Origin: Pseudomonadota bacterium
Lineage (GTDB): Bacteria; Pseudomonadota; Alphaproteobacteria; Acetobacterales; Acetobacteraceae
Length of the DNA: 8,861 bases
Direction of reading: 5' to 3'
Assembly (NCBI GenBank): GCA_021784255.1
Contig: JAJXSZ010000116.1
Span: forward strand, 1-8,861
Part shown: piece after piece, positions 1 through 5,496 of the stretch
Position numbering within the stretch: the stretch's first letter is position 1
How the letters are laid out: each line of letters opens with the position of its first letter
Made by a program: the position numbers and the translations under genes
The notes under the pieces: model-generated
Database searches by the model: none
Told to the model about the DNA's origin: nothing
The model's input: only the letters and a program-made list of their open reading frames with translations

Positions 1-90
1 GCGGCATCGCCAGGGGCGGCATGGCCGGGGGCGGCATGGCCGGCGGCCGGACCGGTGGCGGCATGGCCGGCGGCCGGACCGGTGGCGGCA
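1..90. repeat. Short tandem repeat: two identical 27-bp units preceded by two 15-bp partial units
   Basis: Positions 31-57 and 58-84 are identical 27-bp copies that begin GCGGCATGGCCGG. Positions 1-15 and 16-30 are shortened copies of the same start (GCGGCATCGCC and GCGGCATGGCC), and 85-90 begins another copy that then diverges. Because 15 and 27 are multiples of three, the array keeps one reading frame and would encode GMAGG and GMAGGRTGG units if translated in frame 3. The array may continue to the left of the window. Copy number in such arrays often varies between strains by replication slippage. Confidence 0.85.
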
Positions 91-152
91 GCGGCGTTCC
101 TGCCGGCGGCGCCGGTCGCGTGGCGAGAAAGGGGGTGCGCGGCGCCGCGTGA
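1..152 (+). CDS. C-terminal fragment of an upstream gene, glycine-rich repeat tail (unidentified)
   Basis: I do not recognise this gene. Reading frame 3 (from position 3) is open from the window edge to a TGA at 150-152 and gives a Gly/Ala/Arg tail with repeated GMAGG and GMAGGRTGG units, ending in ARKGVRGAA. Frame 3 is favoured because its third codon positions are mostly G or C (many GGC and GCC codons). Frame 1 (open to TAG at 163-165) and frame 2 (open until just inside ftsH) are also uninterrupted, so the frame is not proven. In many alphaproteobacteria the gene before ftsH is tilS (tRNA-Ile lysidine synthetase), so this could be the end of tilS or of an insertion in it; that rests on gene order only, as no TilS motif falls within the fragment. 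A repeat-bearing spacer with no gene remains possible. Confidence 0.35.
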   Translation, partial: GIARGGMAGGGMAGGRTGGGMAGGRTGGGSGVPAGGAGRVARKGVRGAA

Positions 153-154
153 CA

Positions 155-167
155 CCCTATGTTAGGG
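155..167 (+). promoter_or_regulatory. Candidate ftsH promoter / small inverted repeat
   Basis: The only A/T-containing patch before ftsH is CCCTATGTTAGGG, a perfect 5-bp inverted repeat (CCCTA, TGT, TAGGG) lying 82 nt before the ftsH start codon. TATGTT at 158-163 matches the -10 hexamer TATAAT at four of six positions, but there is no good -35 element 16-18 bp upstream. I see no clear sigma-32 heat-shock promoter, although ftsH is heat-inducible in several proteobacteria. It could be a promoter -10 region, an operator, or neither. Confidence 0.25.
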
Positions 168-216
168 CGATGGATGCAACCATGAGATGGCACGGCAGGG
201 CGCTGTGGCACGACAC

Positions 217-233
217 GCCGGCAGCTCGCCGGC
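217..233 (+). promoter_or_regulatory. Hairpin in the ftsH leader just before the ribosome binding site
   Basis: GCCGGC (217-222) and GCCGGC (228-233) can form a 6-bp all-G/C stem with an AGCTC loop. It ends three bases before the weak Shine-Dalgarno-like GGGCGGGA (237-244) of ftsH. It might tune translation of ftsH, but it does not itself cover the ribosome binding site, and short G/C palindromes are frequent in DNA of this composition. Confidence 0.25.
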
Positions 234-248
234 AATGGGCGGGACGCG

Positions 249-2168
249 ATGAGTAATTTCGGCCGCAACCTGGCACTGTGGGTGATCATCGCCCTGCTGC
301 TGGTTGTTCTGTTCAACCTCTTCCAGCCAAGCGCGACGCGCAGCACCGCGACGTCGATCGCCTATTCCGACTTCATCACCGAGGTGAATTCGGGCCATGT
401 GCGCAACGTCGTGATCCAGGGCCACGACATTTCCGGCCAGCTCGCCGACGGGCGCAATTTCGCGACCTACACGCCCAACGATCCCTCGCTGGTGCAGACC
501 CTGACGGCGAAGGGCGTGCGCGTCGTCGCCCGGCCGCCCAACAGCAACACCAACCCGCTGCTGCACCTGTTCCTCTCCTGGTTCCCGATGCTGCTGCTGA
601 TCGGCGTCTGGGTGTTCTTCATGCGCCAGATGCAGTCCGGCGGCGGGCGCGCCATGGGCTTCGGCAAGTCGCGCGCCAGGCTGCTGACCGAGAAGCAGGG
701 ACGGGTGACGTTCGAGGACGTGGCCGGCATCGACGAGGCCAAGAGCGAGCTGCAGGAGATCGTCGAGTTCCTGCGTGACCCGCAGAAATTCCAGCGCCTG
801 GGCGGCAAGATTCCGAAGGGCGTGCTGCTGGTCGGGCCGCCCGGCACCGGCAAGACGCTGCTCGCGCGCGCCATCGCCGGCGAGGCGAATGTGCCGTTCT
901 TCACCATCTCGGGCTCGGATTTCGTCGAGATGTTCGTGGGCGTCGGCGCCAGCCGCGTGCGCGACATGTTCGAGCAGGGCAAGAAGAACGCGCCCTGCAT
1001 CATCTTCATCGACGAGATCGACGCGGTCGGCCGGCATCGCGGCGCCGGCCTGGGCGGCGGCAACGACGAGCGCGAGCAGACGCTCAACCAGATGCTCGTC
1101 GAGATGGACGGATTCGAAAGCAACGAGGGCGTGATCCTGATCGCCGCGACCAACCGGCCCGACGTGCTCGACCCGGCGCTGCTGCGCCCGGGCCGGTTCG
1201 ACCGCCAGGTGGTGGTGCCGAACCCGGACGTGAACGGACGCGAGAAGATCCTGCGCGTGCATATGCGCAAGGTGCCGCTCGCCTCTGACGTCGATCCCAA
1301 GGTGATCGCGCGCGGCACGCCCGGCTTCTCGGGCGCCGATCTGGCGAACCTGGTGAACGAGGCGGCGCTGTTGGCGGCGCGCATCGGCAAGCGCGTGGTG
1401 GCCATGGCCGAGTTCGAGAGCGCCAAGGACAAGGTGCTGATGGGCGCGGAGCGGCGCTCGATGGTGATGAGCGACGCCGAGAAGCGGATGACCGCCTACC
1501 ACGAATCGGGCCATGCGCTGTGCGCGCTGCACCAGGAGGAATGCGACCCGGTGCACAAGGCGACGATCATCCCGCGCGGGCGCGCGCTGGGGCTGGTGAT
1601 GAGCCTGCCGGAGGGCGACCGCTACTCCAAGAGCAAGTCCAAGCTGCTCGCCGAGCTGACCATGGCGATGGGCGGGCGCGCCGCGGAGGAGATCATCTTC
1701 GGCGCCGACAAGGTCTCCAACGGCGCTTCCGGCGACATCAAGATGGCCACCGACCAGGCCCGGCGGATGGTCACCGAATGGGGCATGAGCGACAAGCTCG
1801 GCATGATCGCCTATGGCGACAACAGCCAGGAAGTGTTCCTCGGCCACTCGGTGACGCAGAACAAGAACGTCTCCGAGGTGACGGCACGGGAGATCGATTC
1901 CGAGATCAAGTCGATCATCGACGCCGCCTATGTGCATGCGCGCCAGATCCTGACCGAGAACCTCGGCGAGCTGCACGCGCTGGCCAAGGGGCTGCTGGAG
2001 CACGAGACGCTGTCGGGCGACGAGATCCGCACCGTGCTGCGTGGCGAGCCGGTGATCCGCAAAGTGGTGGACGAGCCGGCGCCGGACAGCCGGCGCGCCT
2101 CGGTGCCGCCTTCCGGCCGGCCGCTGGGCTCGCCGCCGGGGCTCGACCCCGCGCCGCAACCAGGCTGA
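249..2168 (+). CDS. ftsH: ATP-dependent zinc metalloprotease FtsH
   Basis: Membrane-anchored AAA+ protease that unfolds and degrades misassembled membrane proteins and some short-lived cytosolic regulators; it works as a hexamer in the inner membrane. The 639 residues show the full family order: membrane helix at about 8-26, a periplasmic domain to about 100, a second helix at about 103-125, Walker A GPPGTGKT (196-203), pore loop FVG (229-231), Walker B IIFIDEID (251-258), second region of homology with arginine fingers R313 and R316, zinc site HESGH (418-422) and third zinc ligand D496. Length is close to E. coli FtsH (about 644). The start MSNFGRNLALWVII is typical of alphaproteobacteria; the only upstream signal is a weak GGGCGGGA four bases before ATG. 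The last ~35 residues are Pro/Ser/Arg-rich and probably disordered. First gene of the ftsH-folP-glmM-thiD cluster. Identification is certain. Confidence 0.98.
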   Translation: MSNFGRNLALWVIIALLLVVLFNLFQPSATRSTATSIAYSDFITEVNSGHVRNVVIQGHDISGQLADGRNFATYTPNDPSLVQTLTAKGVRVVARPPNSNTNPLLHLFLSWFPMLLLIGVWVFFMRQMQSGGGRAMGFGKSRARLLTEKQGRVTFEDVAGIDEAKSELQEIVEFLRDPQKFQRLGGKIPKGVLLVGPPGTGKTLLARAIAGEANVPFFTISGSDFVEMFVGVGASRVRDMFEQGKKNAPCIIFIDEIDAVGRHRGAGLGGGNDEREQTLNQMLVEMDGFESNEGVILIAATNRPDVLDPALLRPGRFDRQVVVPNPDVNGREKILRVHMRKVPLASDVDPKVIARGTPGFSGADLANLVNEAALLAARIGKRVVAMAEFESAKDKVLMGAERRSMVMSDAEKRMTAYHESGHALCALHQEECDPVHKATIIPRGRALGLVMSLPEGDRYSKSKSKLLAELTMAMGGRAAEEIIFGADKVSNGASGDIKMATDQARRMVTEWGMSDKLGMIAYGDNSQEVFLGHSVTQNKNVSEVTAREIDSEIKSIIDAAYVHARQILTENLGELHALAKGLLEHETLSGDEIRTVLRGEPVIRKVVDEPAPDSRRASVPPSGRPLGSPPGLDPAPQPG

Positions 2169-2227
2169 CGGCCGCCACGGCGGGGGCACGCGCGCAGGCG
2201 AGGAAAGACACGTCGCCGCTCGAACCC

Positions 2228-3223
2228 ATGGGGCTGCTCTTCGGGCCGGCCGCCGGCGCGGCGGTGGCGGCGCGCCGGGCGCTGCCGCTCGCCGGGGGGA
2301 CGATCGCGTTCGCGCTGCTGCGCCTGCCGGACGGCGCGATCGTGCCTGTCGATGCCGTGCCGGAGGCGCAGCGCGGCGCGCTGGCCCGGTTTTGCGCGCT
2401 GCCGCCCCCCTGGGCAGGGCTGCCGGCGGGGGCGCAGGTGATGGGCATCCTCAACGCGACCCCGGACAGTTTCAGCGATGGCGGGCGCTACCCCGACGCC
2501 GCGGCGGCGATCGCGGCGGGGATCGGCATGGCCCGGGCCGGGGCGGCGCTGGTCGATGTCGGCGGCGAATCGACGCGCCCGGGCGCGGCGGCGGTGAGCC
2601 CGGCCGAGGAACAGGCGCGCATTCTGCCGGTGGTCGCGGAACTGGTGCGCGCGGGGGTGCGGGTTTCGGTCGATACGCGCCATGCCGCGACGATGCGCGC
2701 GGCGCTGGACGTGGGGGCAGCGGTGATCAACGACGTCTCCGGCCTGCGCCACGACCCCGAGTCGCTCGGCGTCGTCGCGCGTGCCGGCTGTCCGGTGGTG
2801 GTGATGCACAGCCGCGGCACGCCGGCCGAGATGAACCAGCGCGCCGTCTATGACGATCTCCTGGGCGAGGTCGCGGCCGAGCTCGGCGCGGCGCGGGATG
2901 CCGCCGTCGCGGGAGGCGTGGCGGCGGCGGCGATCGCGCTCGACCCCGGGATCGGGTTCGCCAAGAGCGGGGCGCAGAACCTCGCCCTGCTGCCGCGGCT
3001 GGCGGCCCTGCTCGGGCTCGGCCAGCGGCTGGTGGTGGGCGTCTCGCGCAAGAATTTCATCGGCCGGCTGGGCGGCGGCCTGGCGCCGGCCGAGCGCGAC
3101 CCCGGCTCGCTGGCAGCCGGGCTGTTCGCGCTGCTGCTCGGGGCCACGGTGCTGCGCACGCATGACGTCGTGGCGACGGTGCGCGCGATCGAAGTCTGGC
3201 GCGGTCTCGGCGCGGTGGAGTAG
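2228..3223 (+). CDS. folP: Dihydropteroate synthase
   Basis: Condenses 6-hydroxymethyl-7,8-dihydropterin pyrophosphate with p-aminobenzoate to give dihydropteroate, the folate step blocked by sulfonamides; cytosolic TIM barrel. From the ATG at 2228 it has 331 residues. Signatures in order: MGILNATPDSFSDGG (72-86), DVGGESTRPGA (110-120), SVDT (147-150), NDVSG (168-172), VVMHSRGTP (191-199), LDPGIGFAKS (238-247), the pterin-binding SRK of GVSRKNFIG (271-279) and RTHD (310-313). The catalytic core is complete, and the Phe and Pro commonly mutated in sulfonamide resistance are the usual ones. About 50 residues precede the core compared with E. coli (about 282 aa); such an N-terminal region is, as far as I recall, usual in related alphaproteobacteria. 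The start is uncertain: the best Shine-Dalgarno, GAGGAAAG (2200-2207), is 20 nt from ATG 2228, and no ATG, GTG or TTG lies between. Sits 59 nt after ftsH. Confidence 0.96.
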   Translation: MGLLFGPAAGAAVAARRALPLAGGTIAFALLRLPDGAIVPVDAVPEAQRGALARFCALPPPWAGLPAGAQVMGILNATPDSFSDGGRYPDAAAAIAAGIGMARAGAALVDVGGESTRPGAAAVSPAEEQARILPVVAELVRAGVRVSVDTRHAATMRAALDVGAAVINDVSGLRHDPESLGVVARAGCPVVVMHSRGTPAEMNQRAVYDDLLGEVAAELGAARDAAVAGGVAAAAIALDPGIGFAKSGAQNLALLPRLAALLGLGQRLVVGVSRKNFIGRLGGGLAPAERDPGSLAAGLFALLLGATVLRTHDVVATVRAIEVWRGLGAVE

Positions 3224-3231
3224 GGAAGGAG
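3224..3231 (+). promoter_or_regulatory. Ribosome binding site of glmM, unusually close to the start
   Basis: GGAAGGAG directly follows the folP stop codon and ends only one base before the glmM ATG (3233), closer than the usual 5-9 nt; using the GGAAGG part leaves 3 nt. The start itself is fixed by homology, because GlmM proteins begin a few residues before FGTDGIRG. Termination of folP on top of this site suggests translational coupling. Confidence 0.6.
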
Positions 3232-3232
3232 C

Positions 3233-4582
3233 ATGACGCAACGCAGGTTTTTTGGTACCGACGGCATTCGCGGCACCGCCAACACCGACCCGATGACCGC
3301 CGAGATGGCGCTGCGGCTCGGCCAGGCGGCGGGACTGATGTTCACCCGCGGCGCGCACCGCCACCGGGTGGTGATCGGCAAGGACACGCGGCTTTCCGGC
3401 TATATGCTCGAGCCGGCGCTGGTGGCGGGCTTCGTCGGCGCGGGGATGGACGTGATCCTGGTCGGGCCGCAGCCGACCTCGGCGGTGGCGATGCTGACGC
3501 GCTCGCTGCGCGCCGATCTCGGCGTCATGCTTTCGGCCTCGCACAACCCCTACGAGGACAACGGCATCAAGCTGTTCGGGCCGGACGGGTTCAAGCTCTC
3601 CGACCAGACCGAGAGCGCGATCGAGGCGCTGATGGTGGCCGACCTCGCGGGCCGGCTCGCCGCGCCGGCCGAGCTCGGGCGCGCGGCGCGGCTGGAGGAC
3701 GCGGGCGGGCGGTTCATCGAGAGCGTGAAGGCGAATTTCCCGCGCGGCATGCGCCTCGACGGGCTCAAGATCGTGATCGACTGCGCCAACGGCGCGGCCT
3801 ATCGCGTGGCGCCCGCGGTGCTGTGGGAGCTGGGCGCGGAGGTGATCCGTGTCGGCGTCGAACCCGACGGCTTCAACATCAACCGCGACTGCGGCTCGAC
3901 GGCGCCGGCGCTGATGCAGGAGGAGGTGCGCCGCAGCGGCGCCGATCTCGGCGTCGCGCTCGATGGCGACGCCGACCGCGTGATCATCGCCGACGCGACC
4001 GGCGCGCTGGTCGACGGCGACCAGATCCTGGCGCTGATCGCGCGGGCCTGGCGCGAATCCGGCCGGCTCGCGGGCGGAGGGATCGTCGCCACCGTGATGT
4101 CCAATCTCGGGCTCGAGCGCTACCTCGCGCAGGTCGGGCTCGCGCTGCACCGCACCCGGGTCGGCGATCGTTACGTTATGGAGACGATGCGCCAGCTCGG
4201 CTGCAACGTTGGCGGCGAGCAGTCCGGGCATATCCTGCTGCTCGACCACACCACCACCGGCTGCGGGCTGACCGCGGCGCTGCAGGTGCTGGCGGTGCTG
4301 GTCGAGACCGGGCGGCCGGCCTCGGAGGTGATGCGGGTGTTCCAGCCGCTGCCGCAGCTCCTGCGCAGCGTGCGCTATGCCGGGGAATCGCCGCTCGAGG
4401 CAGAGCGTGTGAGGAGGGCGATCGCGGCGGCCGAGCGCGAGCTGGGCGCGGCCGGGCGGCTGGTGATCCGTCCCTCCGGCACCGAGCCGGTGATCCGCGT
4501 GATGGCCGAGGCGGAGGACGAGAAGCTGGTCTCGAGCCTGGTGGACTCGCTGTGCGACGAGATCGCGCGCGCCGCAGCCTGA
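3233..4582 (+). CDS. glmM: Phosphoglucosamine mutase
   Basis: Interconverts glucosamine-6-phosphate and glucosamine-1-phosphate, the step that feeds GlmU and UDP-N-acetylglucosamine for peptidoglycan and lipid A. It is a cytosolic member of the alpha-D-phosphohexomutase family, active once phosphorylated on a serine. The 449 residues (E. coli 445) contain all four domains: N-terminal FGTDGIRGTAN (7-17), active-site loop SASHNP (101-106) with the phosphorylated Ser at 103, Mg-binding DGDADR (244-249), sugar-binding GGEQSGH (327-333) and C-terminal phosphate-binding RPSGTEPVIRV (413-423). GGEQSGH together with the FGTDGIRG start separates it from phosphomannomutase/phosphoglucomutase relatives. 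It starts 9 nt after folP and ends 4 nt before thiD, so co-transcription and coupled translation are likely. The ftsH-folP-glmM order is shared with E. coli. Essential in most bacteria. Confidence 0.98.
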   Translation: MTQRRFFGTDGIRGTANTDPMTAEMALRLGQAAGLMFTRGAHRHRVVIGKDTRLSGYMLEPALVAGFVGAGMDVILVGPQPTSAVAMLTRSLRADLGVMLSASHNPYEDNGIKLFGPDGFKLSDQTESAIEALMVADLAGRLAAPAELGRAARLEDAGGRFIESVKANFPRGMRLDGLKIVIDCANGAAYRVAPAVLWELGAEVIRVGVEPDGFNINRDCGSTAPALMQEEVRRSGADLGVALDGDADRVIIADATGALVDGDQILALIARAWRESGRLAGGGIVATVMSNLGLERYLAQVGLALHRTRVGDRYVMETMRQLGCNVGGEQSGHILLLDHTTTGCGLTAALQVLAVLVETGRPASEVMRVFQPLPQLLRSVRYAGESPLEAERVRRAIAAAERELGAAGRLVIRPSGTEPVIRVMAEAEDEKLVSSLVDSLCDEIARAAA

Positions 4583-4586
4583 GACC

Positions 4587-5369
4587 ATGATCGCACGGGT
4601 GCTGGCGGTCGCCGGATCGGACAGCGGCGGCGGCGCGGGCATCCAGGCGGATATCCGCGCGATCACCGCGCTCGGCGGGTTCGCGCTGACGGCGGTGACG
4701 GCGGTGACGGCGCAGGACACGCTGGGCGTGCACGCGGTGCATCCCGTGCCGGCGGCGTTCGTTGCCGAACAGATACGGGTGGTGCTGGCCGATCTCGGCG
4801 CCGACGCCGTCAAGTGCGGGATGCTCGGCGACGCGGCGACGGTGGCGGCGGTGGCCGCTCTGCTGGCGCAATGGCCGGCGCTGCCGCTGGTGCTCGATCC
4901 GGTGTTGCGGGCGACCAGCGGCGCGGCGCTGCTGGCCGGCGAGCCGCGCGCGGCGCTGGCGCCGCTGCTCGCGCGCGCGGCGCTGGTGACGCCGAACCTC
5001 GCCGAGGCGGCGGCGCTGAGCGGGCTTGCCGTTGCCGACGTCGCGGCGATGGTGCGTGCGGGCCAGGCGATCCGCGCCATGGGCGCGGCCGCCGTGCTGG
5101 TGAAGGGCGGGCATCTCGCGGGCGAGCGGCTGACCGACGTGCTGGTGGACGCCGAGGGGGTCGCGACCTTCGCCGGCGGGCGGATCGCGACCAGGCACCT
5201 GCACGGCACCGGCTGCACCCTGGCCGCCGCCATCACGACGCATCTGGCGCGCGGGCAGCCGCTGCGCACGGCAGTGGCGGCGGGGCGGGACTATCTGCGC
5301 GCGGCGATCCTGGCCGCCCCCGGACTCGGCGCGGGGCAGGGGCCGGTCGGCACGCCCTGGCAGGCATAG
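4587..5369 (+). CDS. thiD: Hydroxymethylpyrimidine/phosphomethylpyrimidine kinase
   Basis: Phosphorylates 4-amino-5-hydroxymethyl-2-methylpyrimidine (HMP) and then HMP-phosphate to HMP-diphosphate, the pyrimidine half of thiamine; ribokinase superfamily, cytosolic. The 260 residues carry AGSDSGGGAGIQAD (9-22), KCGML (76-80) with the substrate-contacting Met, LDPVLRATSG (103-112), TPN (135-137), VKGGH (172-176) and the anion-hole motif HGTGC (206-210) with catalytic Cys210. The length matches ThiD (about 266 aa in E. coli) and there is no fused ThiE or C-terminal domain. A small oddity is TAQDT (41-45) in the HMP-contact loop, where AQNT or AENT is usual. The start lies 4 nt after the glmM stop with no strong Shine-Dalgarno, consistent with coupling to glmM. 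No other thi gene is in the window, so it may also serve HMP salvage. Pyridoxal kinase is a less likely alternative. Confidence 0.95.
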   Translation: MIARVLAVAGSDSGGGAGIQADIRAITALGGFALTAVTAVTAQDTLGVHAVHPVPAAFVAEQIRVVLADLGADAVKCGMLGDAATVAAVAALLAQWPALPLVLDPVLRATSGAALLAGEPRAALAPLLARAALVTPNLAEAAALSGLAVADVAAMVRAGQAIRAMGAAAVLVKGGHLAGERLTDVLVDAEGVATFAGGRIATRHLHGTGCTLAAAITTHLARGQPLRTAVAAGRDYLRAAILAAPGLGAGQGPVGTPWQA

Positions 5370-5371
5370 CC

Positions 5372-5401
5372 GCCGGCGCCAGCCCGGCCCGGGCCGCCGG
5401 C
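5372..5401 (+). terminator. GC-rich hairpin after thiD, possible terminator without a T-tract
   Basis: Just after the thiD stop, GCCGGC (5372-5377) can pair with GCCGGC (5396-5401), and the palindrome GGCCCGGGCC (5386-5395) lies between them. The structure would be very stable but is not followed by a run of T, so it is not a classical intrinsic terminator. It sits where the thiD transcript should end and before the serC promoter region. Confidence 0.3.
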
Positions 5402-5411
5402 AGCGGGCGCC

Positions 5412-5439
5412 TTGCAAAACCGGCGCGGCGGCGCTAGGG
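5412..5439 (+). promoter_or_regulatory. Candidate promoter of serC-serA
   Basis: TTGCAA (5412-5417) resembles the -35 consensus TTGACA, and the only A/T-containing stretch downstream, GCTAGG or CTAGGG at about 5433-5439, lies about 15-16 bp further on and could act as a degenerate -10. A start near 5440-5445 would put the first transcribed bases at the 5' edge of the serC leader RNA, which fits. The -10 match is poor, so the call depends mainly on position. Confidence 0.4.
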
Positions 5440-5496
5440 GAGCGGTGGGCCACGTCCCCCCACCGGGACGCTTCTCTTCTGAAAGGGAGAGCGAAC
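5436..5496 (+). promoter_or_regulatory. serC leader RNA (alphaproteobacterial serC motif), cis-regulatory
   Basis: Seen: hairpin 1 pairs CGGTGGG (5443-5449) perfectly with CCCACCG (5459-5465) around a 9-nt loop. Hairpin 2 pairs CGCT and CTCTT (5469-5472, 5474-5478) with GGGAGAGCG (5485-5493) around CTGAAA, with one bulged T. Hairpin 2 buries the Shine-Dalgarno AGGGAGA (5484-5490) of serC. Known: a conserved RNA element called the serC motif lies upstream of serC, often serC-serA, in Alphaproteobacteria, and is presumed to regulate the operon; its ligand or mechanism was not established as far as I know. Position, two-hairpin layout and neighbouring gene all fit. Inferred: regulation of translation start, because the second stem hides the ribosome binding site. 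GGGGAG (5437-5442) can also pair with CTTCTC (5471-5476), giving a second state with the ribosome binding site exposed. Confidence 0.72.

Noticed and set aside
1..90. CRISPR array
   Set aside because: The repeats are contiguous, with no unique spacers, and have a coding-like period in multiples of three.
162..2189. 675-codon open frame on the minus strand opposite ftsH
   Set aside because: The product is rich in His, Arg, Ala and Gln with no domain, as expected when a GC-rich gene with G/C third positions is read in reverse. The + strand FtsH has every family motif.
1520..2227. Long + strand open frame running through the end of ftsH into folP, suggesting an FtsH-FolP frameshift fusion
   Set aside because: The part before 2228 is Arg/Gly-rich shadow of ftsH. 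FtsH ends normally at 2168 with its usual length and no slippery sequence is evident, so I treat FolP as a separate protein.
2228..3223. Acquired sulfonamide-resistance gene (sul type)
   Set aside because: The gene sits in the conserved ftsH-folP-glmM order with host-like composition, the drug-contact motifs look wild type, and no integron or transposon sequence is nearby.
1928..5269. 1113-codon open frame on the minus strand across folP, glmM and thiD
   Set aside because: It spans three well-supported + strand genes, has low-complexity Arg/His/Ala composition and shows no motif. Long antisense frames are a side effect of the high G+C content.
4587..5369. Pyridoxal kinase instead of ThiD, given the neighbouring serC
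   Set aside because: AGSDSGGGAGIQAD, KCGML and HGTGC are the ThiD set; the proximity to serC is across a promoter region and does not show a shared pathway.
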